Assembly (NCBI GenBank): GCA_039812845.1 | Contig: JBDIBK010000015.1 | Coordinates: 1-42,298 of the forward strand | Direction of reading: 5' to 3' | Length of the DNA: 42,298 bases | DNA from: JACTMJ01 sp039812845 | Lineage (GTDB): Bacteria > Acidobacteriota > Terriglobia > Bryobacterales > Bryobacteraceae | Shown: positions 7,973-16,338 of the stretch, in pieces | How the letters are laid out: the number at the start of each line of letters is the position of its first letter | Numbering within the stretch: position 1 is the stretch's first letter | The notes under the pieces: model-generated | What the model was told of the DNA's origin: nothing | Seen by the model: only the letters and a program-made list of their open reading frames with translations | Database searches by the model: none | Translations under genes and position numbers: made by a program

Positions 7973-8926
7973 ATGCATGGTCTGCGCCTACGGACCGTCT
8001 CTCGACTCGCATTGACTTTGGCGCTTGGCGCCGCGGCCTTTGCACAAGATGCACCGAACAAGAGCGCACCCGCTCGCGACGAGACGCTTCCCCAGTTGAA
8101 GACGTCGAGAACGGGGGGCCAGGGCGGATGGAAGTCCGTTGACGAATCCAAAGCGGCCGAAGGCGCGGCGTCCCAAAGCGCGGCCGAGGGCGCAAGAACC
8201 GGGGACAACGCTGCCGCAAGCGATGCGAAGATTGAAGTTCCGCCGGGCACACGCATTCCGATGAGCCTGATCAACAGCGTCAGCACCCGGAGCGCCGCGC
8301 CGGGCGACCGCGTGTATCTCGAAACAACCTTCCCCGTATTCGTGAACGGCAGAATCGTGATTCCGCCGGGCTCTTATGTGCTGGGCACCATCACGACCAC
8401 CAAGCGACCTGGACGGGTAAAGGGCAAGGGAGAGATGCACCTGCGCTTCGACAGCGTCACGCTGCCGAATGGCGTCACGCGGGATTTCCGCGCGAGAGTG
8501 GGCGGGCTCGACGGTGGGCTGCGCGAAGGGCTTGACCGCAATGAAGGTACGGTGAAGGGCGATTCCAGCAAGGGTTCCGATACGATGACCGCGATTGGCA
8601 CGACGGTTACGGGAGGGCAAGTGGGCGCGCTGGGCGGGCTGGCCGCGGGCAGTGTGGGCCGGGGTGCGGGAGTTGGATTGGCCGCGGGCGCGGCCGCCGG
8701 ATTGGCCACCGTCTTGCTCACCAGGGGGCCGGACGTGGTGCTCCCCTCCGGCACGAACCTCGAACTGGTCACGGACCGGCCTCTGCAATTCACGCCGGAA
8801 GAGATCAAGTTTGACGGACCCATGCAGCGCAGTGTGATTCGCTCCGCGCCCACTCCAGAGGTGAACCAGCGCCGCACCGGCCGCGGCGGCATCGGGGGAA
8901 TCGGCGGCATTGGCGGACCGTTCTAA
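7973..8926 (+). CDS. Secreted protein with VirB10/TrbI-like domain and glycine-zipper segment
   Basis: 317 residues. Signal peptide: LRTVSRLALTLALGAAAFAQ, with cleavage likely after AFA-Q. After a polar linker (about 25-88) comes a region beginning P-P-G-T-R-I-P-M-S-L-I-N (about residue 90) and continuing with F-V-N-G-R-I-V-I-P-P-G-S and GKGEMHLRFDSVTLPNG. This pattern resembles the beta-barrel part of VirB10/TrbI proteins, although no other type IV secretion gene is present. Residues about 212-250 are a Gly/Ala-rich stretch (GALGGLAAGSVGRGAGVGLAAG) like a glycine-zipper membrane segment, and the protein ends in a short GIGG repeat. Such stand-alone proteins are known in Acidobacteriota but have no assigned function as far as I know. 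ATG 7973 puts the signal peptide at the N-terminus. Confidence 0.75.
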   Translation: MHGLRLRTVSRLALTLALGAAAFAQDAPNKSAPARDETLPQLKTSRTGGQGGWKSVDESKAAEGAASQSAAEGARTGDNAAASDAKIEVPPGTRIPMSLINSVSTRSAAPGDRVYLETTFPVFVNGRIVIPPGSYVLGTITTTKRPGRVKGKGEMHLRFDSVTLPNGVTRDFRARVGGLDGGLREGLDRNEGTVKGDSSKGSDTMTAIGTTVTGGQVGALGGLAAGSVGRGAGVGLAAGAAAGLATVLLTRGPDVVLPSGTNLELVTDRPLQFTPEEIKFDGPMQRSVIRSAPTPEVNQRRTGRGGIGGIGGIGGPF

Positions 8927-8940
8927 ACCGCAATCTGGCG

Positions 8941-8972
8941 CCTTCCATCCTGATTCGCCATAGGATGGAAGG
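8941..8972 (+). promoter_or_regulatory. 11-bp perfect inverted repeat covering the ribosome binding site of the methyltransferase gene
   Basis: Left arm CCTTCCATCCT (8941-8951), right arm AGGATGGAAGG (8962-8972), 10-nt loop; the start ATG is the next base. As RNA this would hide the Shine-Dalgarno-like AGGATGG/GGAAGG. There is no U-tract, so it does not look like an ordinary terminator for the upstream gene. It could control translation or be a protein binding site. Confidence 0.6.
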
Positions 8973-9989
8973 ATGGAAGCAACGACAAGACCAACTCCCT
9001 TACGCATTATGCAGGGGCTGAATGGGTTTCAGCTCAGCGCCGCTCTGAAGACCGCGATCGATTTAAGCGTGTTTACCGCCATCGGGGCGGGGCTGCGGAC
9101 TTCGGAAGCGCTCGCCCAGCATTGCGAGGCCTCCCCAAAGGGAATGCGCGTTCTCTGCGATTTCCTTGTGATTCACCAGTTCCTGACTAAGACGGATTCC
9201 CAGTATGCGCTCGCACCCGATACGGCGGCGTTCCTCGACAAGAGTTCCCCAGGGTATCTGGGAGGCACCACACGATTTCTGCTGAGCGAAGAGAAGTTGC
9301 GGGCGTTCGAGAATCTGACGGATGTGGTTCGCAAGGGCGGGAGCGTCATCAACAAGGCGAACGACACCATCTCGACGGACGACCCCAGGTGGACGGAGTT
9401 CGCGCGCTCCATGATGCCCATGATGCGGCCCTCCGCGAAAACGATTGCGAGGCTCATCGACGCCCCGGCCGGCGCTCCCGCAAAGGTGCTCGATCTCGCG
9501 GCCGGACATGGCCTCTTTGGCATCACGATCGCGCAACAGAATCCGAATGCCACCGTGCATGCCCTGGACTGGCCTTCGGTTCTGCGGGTCGCGCGCGAAA
9601 ATGCCGAAAAAGCCGGCGTGGCGGAACGCTGGAATGCAATTGAGGGCAGCGCGTTTGAGGTGGATTTCGGGCGGGATTACGACGTGATCCTGATCACCAA
9701 CTTCCTGCACCACTTCAACCCGGAGACGGTAGATGCGCTGCTGCGGAAAGTGCGCGCCGCCCTGAAGCCGGACGGCGTCGCGGTGACCCTCGAACACATT
9801 CCCAACGACGACCGGGTGACGCCCCGCGATGCGGCCGCCTTCGCGATCATGATGCTGGCGATGACGGCGGAGGGCGAAGCGTATACGTTCGCCCAGTACG
9901 AAGCCATGTTCCGCAAGGCCGGTTTTGAAAACAACCAGCTTCACCGGCCCGAAGGCGAACGGGGAGCGGTGATTCTCTCGCGCCGGTAG
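8973..9989 (+). CDS. SAM-dependent methyltransferase (O-methyltransferase type, with N-terminal dimerisation domain)
   Basis: 338 residues. Residues about 15-90 form a winged-helix dimerisation domain of the kind found in plant-type and antibiotic O-methyltransferases; about 145-338 form the Rossmann-like methyltransferase domain with motif I at VLDLAAGHGLFG (172-183), an acidic residue after beta-2 (HALDW) and the NFLHHF motif near the catalytic region. Related bacterial proteins methylate hydroxyl groups of small molecules, but no biosynthetic neighbours are present, so the substrate is unknown. The start codon sits directly after the right arm of an 11-bp inverted repeat. The gene converges on gyrA across a two-way terminator. 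Confidence 0.88.
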   Translation: MEATTRPTPLRIMQGLNGFQLSAALKTAIDLSVFTAIGAGLRTSEALAQHCEASPKGMRVLCDFLVIHQFLTKTDSQYALAPDTAAFLDKSSPGYLGGTTRFLLSEEKLRAFENLTDVVRKGGSVINKANDTISTDDPRWTEFARSMMPMMRPSAKTIARLIDAPAGAPAKVLDLAAGHGLFGITIAQQNPNATVHALDWPSVLRVARENAEKAGVAERWNAIEGSAFEVDFGRDYDVILITNFLHHFNPETVDALLRKVRAALKPDGVAVTLEHIPNDDRVTPRDAAAFAIMMLAMTAEGEAYTFAQYEAMFRKAGFENNQLHRPEGERGAVILSRR

Positions 9990-10011
9990 CGCCAGCGCGT
10001 CCCATCAAAGC

Positions 10012-10052
10012 AAAAGGGGCGGCAGCCGCTTTATCGGCGGCTCCGCCCCTTT
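10012..10052. terminator. Bidirectional rho-independent terminator between methyltransferase gene and gyrA
   Basis: Outer stem AAAGGGGCGG (10013-10022) pairs with CCGCCCCTTT (10043-10052), and an inner stem AGCCGC/GCGGCT closes a 7-nt loop. A-tract on one side and T-tract on the other let it work in both directions. Both genes end at it. Confidence 0.85.
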
Positions 10053-10068
10053 CTCTTGCGTACCCGCT

Positions 10069-12633
10069 CTACTGGAGAGGCAGCGTTCCCTGCTCCTCTT
10101 CCGTTGCGTCGCCGTTCGCGGGTTCATCGGGGATGATGGCCGCGGCAGCCACCACATCGTCTTCATCCAAGCGGACCACCGTGACACCCTGGGTGGCGCG
10201 GCCGGCCTGACGGATCTCGTCGACGCCCGTGCGGATGATCTGCCCGTTCCGGGTGATCACCATCACTTCTTCCGTGGGCTCCCCATCGGGGCCGAACGGC
10301 AACTGGAGCGCGGTCACCACCTTGCCGGTGCGGGAGGTGGTTCTCATGTTGATCACGCCCTTCGCGCCGCGCCCCGTTTCCCGGTATTCCTTCACCGGAG
10401 TCCGCTTGCCGAGGCCCTTCTCCGCGATCACGAGGATCGGCGTTTCGGGGTCGGTGGGAACGGCCATGGAAACGATGTAGTCGCCCTTCGAGAGCATCAT
10501 CCCGCGCACGCCCCGCGCCGGACGGCCCATCGCGCGCACCTCGCTTTCCTTGAAGAGAATCGCTTTCCCGTCCCTGGAAGCCAGGAACACGTAGGCATTG
10601 CCTTCGGTGAGGCGGGCGGAAATGAGCTCATCCCCTTCGTCAAGGCCGATGGCGATGATGCCGCGGACGTTGATGTTCGCGAAGGCCGTCAAGGCGCACT
10701 TCTTGATGACGCCGTTGCGCGTCACCATGACGATGTTCTTGCCCTCGGCCAGTTCGCGCACGGGCAGGAAGGCCTGTACGGTTTCGCCCGGCATGAGGTT
10801 CAGCAGGTTCGAGACATGCTTGCCCTTGCCGGTGGGGCCGGCGTCCGGCACTTCGTAGATCTTGTTGATGTAGACCCTGCCCAGGTTGGTGAAGCACATC
10901 AACCGGGTGTGCGTGGAGGCGACGATGAGGTGCTCCACCAGATCCTCCGCGCGGGTGGTCATGCCGATGCGGCCGGTGCCTCCGCGGCGCTGCCGCCGGT
11001 AAGTATCGAGCGCGACGCGCTTCAGGTAGCCCGAGCGGCTCACCGTCAGGACGACGTTCTCGTCGGCGATCAGGTCCTCAATGTTGATGTCGCCCGGATC
11101 TTCGATAATCTCGGTGCGGCGGGCGTCGCCGAACTTCGCCTTCACCTCTTCCAGTTCTTCAATAATCACGCCGCGCAGCACTTCTTCCGAACTGAGGATT
11201 TCGAGATAGCGCGCGATGCGCACCTGGATATCGGCCAGTTCGTCCAGAATCTTCTGCCGCTCCATGCCCGTGAGCCGCTGGAGCTGCAGTTCGATGATCG
11301 CCTGCGACTGGCGCTCCGTGAATTCAAAGCGCTCAATGAGGCGGGCCTTGGCATCCTTGGGGCTTTCCGAACGGCGGATGGTCTCAATCACCTCGTCGAG
11401 GTTGTTGAGGGCCTTCTGGAAGCCGAGCAAGATGTGTTCCCGGTCGCGGGCCTTGCGCAGTTCGAAATCGGTGCGCCGGCGGACGACGTCCACGCGGTGG
11501 TCGATGAACTGCTTGATGCAATCGATCAGCCCCAGTTCACGCGGCTGGCCGTTGACGATCGAAAGCATGATCACGCCGAAGCTGGTTTGCAGTTGCGTCT
11601 GCTTATAGAGATTGTTGAGAATGACCTCGGCGTTCTCTCCCCGCTTCAGTTCGAAGACGAAACGCATCCCCTTGCGGTCGCTCTCGTCGCGGATCTCGCT
11701 GATGCCTTCGAGTTTCTTCTCGTTCACCAGGGCGGCCGCGGCTTCAATCAGCCGGGCCTTGTTCACCTGATACGGAATCTCCGTCACGACAATCGCCTGA
11801 CGGTCCTTCCCGATGTCCTCAAAGTGGGTCTTGGCGCGCATGCGGATGATGCCGCGCCCGGTGTTGAACGCGTCCCAAATTCCCGAACGGCCAAGAATGT
11901 AAGCGCCGGTGGGAAAATCCGGGCCGGGCACGAACTTCAGGATCTCCGACATCGGGAGACTCGGATCGCGAATCAGAGCGACGGTGGCGTCCACGATCTC
12001 GGAGAGATTGTGCGGAGGAATCTTCGTCGCCATCCCGACGGCGATGCCTTCCGAACCGTTCACCAGCAGGTTCGGCACGCGCGTCGGCAGCACCTCGGGT
12101 TCGGTTTCGCTGTCGTCGTAGTTGGACCGGAAATCGACCGTCTCTTTGTCGATATCGTCGAGAAGGCTGGCCGAGATGCGGGAGAGCCGGGCCTCCGTAT
12201 ACCGCATGGCCGCGGGGGGGTCTCCATCCACGCTGCCGAAATTGCCCTGGCCGTCGATGAGCGGATAGCGCATGGAGAAGGGCTGAGCCATGCGCACGAG
12301 GGAATCGTAAACCGCGCTGTCGCCGTGCGGGTGATACTTGCCCAGCACCTCGCCGACGATTTTGGCGCACTTGCGGGTGGGCCGGTTGTAGTTGAGGCCC
12401 ATCTCGCTCATCCCGTAGAGAATGCGGCGATGCACGGGCTTGAGGCCGTCGCGAACGTCCGGAAGAGCCCGCCCGATAATCACGCTCATCGCGTAATCGA
12501 GGTAGCTCTTGCGCATCTCGTCTTCGATATTGATCGGGACGCTCAACGTGCCCGGGCCGGGGCCAAACGGCAGCTTGCCGTCATCGCCTCCATCGGGTTG
12601 TTCTGGTGTTTCTGGTAGATCCTGATCCGCCAA
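10069..12633 (-). CDS. gyrA: DNA gyrase subunit A
   Basis: The 854-residue breakage-reunion subunit of gyrase, which with GyrB introduces negative supercoils. The catalytic tyrosine is Y145 in AAMRYTEARLS. The quinolone-resistance region reads HPHGDSAVYD with S106 and D110 at the positions of E. coli Ser83 and Asp87, the sensitive-type residues. A coiled-coil gate (about 380-500) and a C-terminal beta-pinwheel follow; the pinwheel has the GyrA box as QRRGGTG, with Thr where Lys is usual, which still separates it from ParC. The N-terminus has a 30-residue acidic Pro/Gly extension. TTG 12633 is chosen because AGGAGG lies 6 nt upstream. gyrB is not in the window. Confidence 0.97.
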   Translation of the reverse strand: MADQDLPETPEQPDGGDDGKLPFGPGPGTLSVPINIEDEMRKSYLDYAMSVIIGRALPDVRDGLKPVHRRILYGMSEMGLNYNRPTRKCAKIVGEVLGKYHPHGDSAVYDSLVRMAQPFSMRYPLIDGQGNFGSVDGDPPAAMRYTEARLSRISASLLDDIDKETVDFRSNYDDSETEPEVLPTRVPNLLVNGSEGIAVGMATKIPPHNLSEIVDATVALIRDPSLPMSEILKFVPGPDFPTGAYILGRSGIWDAFNTGRGIIRMRAKTHFEDIGKDRQAIVVTEIPYQVNKARLIEAAAALVNEKKLEGISEIRDESDRKGMRFVFELKRGENAEVILNNLYKQTQLQTSFGVIMLSIVNGQPRELGLIDCIKQFIDHRVDVVRRRTDFELRKARDREHILLGFQKALNNLDEVIETIRRSESPKDAKARLIERFEFTERQSQAIIELQLQRLTGMERQKILDELADIQVRIARYLEILSSEEVLRGVIIEELEEVKAKFGDARRTEIIEDPGDINIEDLIADENVVLTVSRSGYLKRVALDTYRRQRRGGTGRIGMTTRAEDLVEHLIVASTHTRLMCFTNLGRVYINKIYEVPDAGPTGKGKHVSNLLNLMPGETVQAFLPVRELAEGKNIVMVTRNGVIKKCALTAFANINVRGIIAIGLDEGDELISARLTEGNAYVFLASRDGKAILFKESEVRAMGRPARGVRGMMLSKGDYIVSMAVPTDPETPILVIAEKGLGKRTPVKEYRETGRGAKGVINMRTTSRTGKVVTALQLPFGPDGEPTEEVMVITRNGQIIRTGVDEIRQAGRATQGVTVVRLDEDDVVAAAAIIPDEPANGDATEEEQGTLPLQ

Positions 12634-12928
12634 GCCAAGCCTCCTTGCCGTTTCGCCGAGGCTCCCGAGGAATGCCCCAGGGAGCGCGCCGCCGAACCTA
12701 CCAGTTTAACATAACGTATTGAATCTGCTGGACTTCATCTGTAATCCACTGATTCGCAAGCGCATTCCCCGGAGTTGGAATCGTCTTGGGCCGCATTCCG
12801 CCGGGCATCAAACAAAAATCAACCAGATTGTTGCGACAAGCGGGAGCTCCGGCCGAAAATGCGCCGCAACGGATGCAGGCGCGCGTGCAGCCCTTGGCGG
12901 GATGGCAAAACGAGGGTAAGATCAGGCC

Positions 12929-14185
12929 ATGCCACTCGGAACCGCCATGGAGACTCGCCGGGATTGGATGCGGACCCTGGCGATGGCCGGGACGATGCCG
13001 TTCGCCGCGCGGCCCGCCAGCGCCTGTGACGGGCAGAATCTCCTGCTGCTGAACTCCTGCGACCCGGTGGGAGTGAAGCAGCACGCGGAAACCGGCAATA
13101 AGGCGATTCTGGCTGAGCTGGAGCGTCTGCGCAAGGATGCCACCGCGTGGCTTGGCCAAGGGCCCTGGAGCGTGACCAGCGCCCGCCCGGAGAACACCCC
13201 CGCCGGCAAGAACGATTTTTTCAGCGAGGGGCCTTACTGGTGGCCAGACCCCGCCAACCCAGGTGCGCCCTACGTGCGCCGGGACGGAGAGGTGAACCCG
13301 CAGCGCTTCACGCAAAACGACGCCGATCTCGGGAAGCTGTGCAATGCCGTCCTGTGCCTCGCCAGCGCCGCCCATCTGCTTTCCGACGACTCGGGCGCGG
13401 CCCGGTATGGGCAGCACGCCTGGAACCTGGTCCGCGTGTGGTTTGCCGATTCCGAGACCAGGATGAACCCGAACCTGGAATTCGGGCAGGCGATCCGCGG
13501 CCGTGTATGGGGGCGCGGCATCGGGCTGATCGACACCGTGCCCTTGATTCATCTGGTGCAGGGCGTGATGCTGCTCAGCGTACTGCCCGAGAAGGATGCC
13601 GCCGCGGAGCGCGAGTTCCGCGCCTGGCTGCGGGACTTTTTGCGCTGGATGCTGACGAGCGAAAAGGGAGTGGACGAGAGGGACCAGGGCAACAACCACG
13701 CCACCTGGTGGGCGGCGCAAGTGGCCGCATACGCCACCTTCCTGAAAGACGACCGGGCGCTGCTCGAAGCCTGGAAACTCTACTTTGAGAAGCTGGTGCC
13801 GGGGCAACTCATGCCCGACGGAAGCGCCCCGAAAGAGGAGGCGCGCACGCGCTCTCTGAGCTATTCCTCCATGAACCTCGACGGGCTCGCCCTGCTCTGC
13901 CGGATGGGGCAATTCTGGAACATGGAACTGTGGGAATACGAGGCGCCGAACGGGGCATCCGTGGCAAAGTCGGTTGCGTACCTCATGCCGTTTCTTGAGG
14001 ACCCCGCGAAGTGGACCAAACCCCAGATCGGGCCGTACGACCGCTCGCGATCCCTCTTCCCGGCATTGGCGGGTTGGGGCCTGGGGAAGCCGGAATATCT
14101 CACGGCGCAGCGGAAGTTCGGCTGCGAAGGCCGGGAGTTCGGCCGCTGGGTGCGGCTGATGCTGGCAATGCCGGCCAGCGGCTAG
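12929..14185 (+). CDS. Alginate lyase family protein, probably Tat-exported
   Basis: 418 residues. The N-terminus T-R-R-D-W-M-R-T-L-A-M-A-G resembles a twin-arginine signal, with cleavage after about residue 32. The rest is an alpha-helical barrel typical of alginate-lyase-fold proteins (PF05426-like): the marks are F-F-S-E-G-P-Y-W-W-P-D-P (about residue 96) and G-N-N-H-A-T-W-W (N255, N256, H257), the residues expected in the active groove. Members cleave uronic-acid polymers by beta-elimination; the true substrate is not known and many family members are not alginate-specific. GAGGG lies about 12 nt before the first ATG; ATG 12947 would also keep the Tat motif. It stands upstream of the aldolase and sulfatase genes, consistent with glycan breakdown. 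Confidence 0.82.
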   Translation: MPLGTAMETRRDWMRTLAMAGTMPFAARPASACDGQNLLLLNSCDPVGVKQHAETGNKAILAELERLRKDATAWLGQGPWSVTSARPENTPAGKNDFFSEGPYWWPDPANPGAPYVRRDGEVNPQRFTQNDADLGKLCNAVLCLASAAHLLSDDSGAARYGQHAWNLVRVWFADSETRMNPNLEFGQAIRGRVWGRGIGLIDTVPLIHLVQGVMLLSVLPEKDAAAEREFRAWLRDFLRWMLTSEKGVDERDQGNNHATWWAAQVAAYATFLKDDRALLEAWKLYFEKLVPGQLMPDGSAPKEEARTRSLSYSSMNLDGLALLCRMGQFWNMELWEYEAPNGASVAKSVAYLMPFLEDPAKWTKPQIGPYDRSRSLFPALAGWGLGKPEYLTAQRKFGCEGREFGRWVRLMLAMPASG

Positions 14186-14264
14186 CACCGGCGGATCTCA
14201 TGGGCAATTCCCCGCGACTCACCGGCATGGATTGAGACAGGCGCATCCGATATGAGGTCAATCT

Positions 14265-14273
14265 TGCTATACT
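14265..14273 (+). promoter_or_regulatory. Extended -10 promoter of the LacD-type aldolase gene
   Basis: TGC-TATACT (14265-14273) is an extended -10 element, 37 bp before the ATG. No good -35 box lies 16-18 bp upstream, as is usual for extended -10 promoters. AGGAG at 14292-14296 precedes the start by 14 nt. Confidence 0.45.
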
Positions 14274-14310
14274 GAAAGGTTCAAATTCCTCAGGAGCGCA
14301 AGAATTCACC

Positions 14311-15321
14311 ATGAGCCTGTCACAGGGAAAGATCAAATACTTCAAGGCCCTTTCGAATGAGAAGGGCGTCATCGCGGCCGCCGCGATGGATCAGCGCGGC
14401 AGTTTGCAGAAATCCATCGCCGCCGCCAAGGGCGTCAGCCAGAACGACGTCACCTACGAGATGATGTCCGAGTTCAAGGTCGCCGTGGCCAAGGTGCTTA
14501 CTCCGCATGCCAGCGCCATCCTGCTCGATCCGGAATTCGGACTGGAAGCGGCCAAGGCGCGCGACAGCCAGTGCGGTCTGCTGCTGGCTTATGAGAAGAG
14601 CGGCTACGACAACACCCAGCCCGGCCGGCTCCCGGACCTTCTGCTCGACGTGAGCGTGAAGCGCATCAAGGAGATGGGCGGCGATGCGGTGAAGATCCTC
14701 CTCTACTACACGCCGAACGACAAGCCGGAAATCAACGAGATCAAGCACGCCTTCATCGAGCGCGTGGGCGCGGAGTGCGCGTACCACGACATTCCGTTCT
14801 TCCTCGAATTCATCGCCTACGACGCCACCGGCGAGCACGCCGAGAAGAGCCTGGGCTTCGCCAAGATGAAGCCGGAGCTGGTGCTGGGCAGCATGAAGGA
14901 GTTTTCGAAACCGCAGTACCTGGTGGACGTGCTGAAGGTGGAAGTGCCCATCAACGCCATCTATACCGAAGGCAGCAAGGCATTCAAGGGCGAAAAGGCC
15001 TACACGATGTCCGAAGCGATGGACCACTTCAAGCGGGCGGCCGACGTCGCCACGAAGCCTTTCATCTACCTGAGCGCCGGCGTGGACAACGATGTCTTCG
15101 TCGAACAGCTCACGATGGCCACGAATTCCGGCGTCGATTATTCCGGAATTCTCTGCGGACGCGCCACCTGGAAGGAAGGCATTCCGGTCTACGCCAAACA
15201 GGGTGTGAAGGCCCTCGAGGACTGGCTCTCCACCGAAGGCGTCAAGAATATCAATGCCGTGAACGCGGCGATCAGCGGTGCGAAGCCTTGGTACGCCAAG
15301 CTGGGGCTCTCCAACGTTTAA
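14311..15321 (+). CDS. Class I aldolase, tagatose-1,6-bisphosphate aldolase (LacD) type
   Basis: 336 residues, matching LacD-family length. The family splits tagatose 1,6-bisphosphate (and fructose 1,6-bisphosphate) into dihydroxyacetone phosphate and glyceraldehyde 3-phosphate through a Schiff base. The Schiff-base lysine should be K209 in the D-V-L-K-V-E-V-P block, which is the LacD hallmark; K128 in AVKILLYY and the N-terminal AAAMDQRGSL also fit. As no other lactose/tagatose gene is present, it may act as the main fructose-bisphosphate aldolase of this organism. It converges on the SIS-domain gene and both share a terminator hairpin. Confidence 0.88.
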   Translation: MSLSQGKIKYFKALSNEKGVIAAAAMDQRGSLQKSIAAAKGVSQNDVTYEMMSEFKVAVAKVLTPHASAILLDPEFGLEAAKARDSQCGLLLAYEKSGYDNTQPGRLPDLLLDVSVKRIKEMGGDAVKILLYYTPNDKPEINEIKHAFIERVGAECAYHDIPFFLEFIAYDATGEHAEKSLGFAKMKPELVLGSMKEFSKPQYLVDVLKVEVPINAIYTEGSKAFKGEKAYTMSEAMDHFKRAADVATKPFIYLSAGVDNDVFVEQLTMATNSGVDYSGILCGRATWKEGIPVYAKQGVKALEDWLSTEGVKNINAVNAAISGAKPWYAKLGLSNV

Positions 15322-15355
15322 CCGGCCGCCAATCGGCCACACTTTTCGAAACAAG

Positions 15356-15382
15356 ACGGGGGCGGGAAACCGCCTCCGTTTT
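15356..15382 (+). terminator. Rho-independent terminator with GAAA tetraloop after the aldolase gene
   Basis: ACGGGGGCGG (15356-15365), loop GAAA, CCGCCTCCGT (15370-15379), then TTTT. One G-U pair in a 10-bp stem. It ends the aldolase transcript, 5 bp before the stop of the convergent SIS gene. Confidence 0.85.
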
Positions 15383-15386
15383 GCGT

Positions 15387-16205
15387 TCACTCGTACAAGT
15401 GCTTCAGGCTCTTCCGGTATCCCTCATAGAAAGCTTCCAGTTGATCCGCCGCGCTCTGATTGCCGATAAACTGATGGCTGGGGAGCAGGATCGGTTTGTG
15501 CCCCAGGGCCAGCAGCTTTTCCGCCGTCGCGCAGCGCAGCATGTTGACAATCATGCCGCCGGTGACCGTGGAAACGGGGCCGGTGCGCCATTGGAGACCT
15601 TCGAGCTCCACCACGCAATCGCCGGGCGGGCATTGATTGTCAATGACGATGTCGGCCACGTCGATAAGCTTCTTGCCGGAGGAGTGCGCGGGCGGCGAGT
15701 TCTCGCAGTGCTTGCGCGAGACGACGGCGATGACGGGTAGCCCGCGTTCTTGCGCGCCCGCGGCCATCTCCACGATCACCGGGCGGATGCCGCTGGTGGA
15801 AATGACGATGAAGGCGTCGTTGGGCCCGAAGCGGAAGCTTTTCAACAGCTCCTTGGAATAGCCTTCGTACTTTTCGAGGTACAGCGGCGCGCGAAGCCCG
15901 TTGGCGCCGACAATCGCCGCGTGGTTCGAGAGCGCCAATTCCACAAAGGCGACGAACCCCACGAAACAGCCCTGGCGGGGCGTCATTTCCTCGCACATCA
16001 TGCGGGAATGGCCGTTTCCGAAAAGGAACACCAGTCCGCCCTTGGCGATGCGTTCCGCGCAAAGCGTGGCGGCGGCGTCGATGTTCGCGGACTCGTGCTC
16101 GCGCAGCCTGCCAAGCAATTCCATGGCGGTCCGCCAATAACGGCCGGCGGCGTCCGGCGCGGGCTGGCTCACGGTGGGGGAGTTTGAATTGGGTGCGTCA
16201 GACAC
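15387..16205 (-). CDS. SIS-domain sugar-phosphate-binding protein
   Basis: 272 residues. The SIS fold is shown by G-L-V-F-L-F-G-N-G-H-S (about residue 57-67), the S-T-S-G phosphate-binding loop (about residue 135), and A-V-V-S-R-K-H. It is close to the UPF0309/phosphosugar isomerase-like group, which binds amino-sugar or keto-sugar phosphates; the reaction is not known. The convergent neighbour is a tagatose/fructose bisphosphate aldolase, which suggests a shared sugar-phosphate route, though the two are on opposite strands. The start is GTG 16205 with no Shine-Dalgarno; a TATAGT box on the minus strand ends only 5 nt upstream, so the mRNA may be leaderless. Confidence 0.82.
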   Translation of the reverse strand: MSDAPNSNSPTVSQPAPDAAGRYWRTAMELLGRLREHESANIDAAATLCAERIAKGGLVFLFGNGHSRMMCEEMTPRQGCFVGFVAFVELALSNHAAIVGANGLRAPLYLEKYEGYSKELLKSFRFGPNDAFIVISTSGIRPVIVEMAAGAQERGLPVIAVVSRKHCENSPPAHSSGKKLIDVADIVIDNQCPPGDCVVELEGLQWRTGPVSTVTGGMIVNMLRCATAEKLLALGHKPILLPSHQFIGNQSAADQLEAFYEGYRKSLKHLYE

Positions 16206-16256
16206 GGGAAACTATAATGCCTCTATCTCTTCGACTATCCTAACGCGGCCGAAGAG
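16206..16256. promoter_or_regulatory. Divergent control region: leaderless-type -10 box and 7-bp inverted repeat
   Basis: On the minus strand TATAGT (16211-16216) lies 5 nt before the GTG start of the SIS gene; transcription would begin at or next to the start codon. CTCTTCG (16227-16233) and CGAAGAG (16250-16256) form a 7-bp inverted repeat with a 16-nt gap, a possible operator shared with the divergent sulfatase gene. Confidence 0.35.
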
Positions 16257-16338
16257 GACGCACGATGAAACCCGTCCGCAAATACGATAGGATTTCGGCT
16301 GCCGACCCCGGACAAGCCTGGGTAGAGGGGACACAAAC

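Noticed and set aside
10816..12618. A 600-codon open frame opposite gyrA
   Set aside because: It is antisense to a certain gene, has no motif and reflects high GC at third codon positions.
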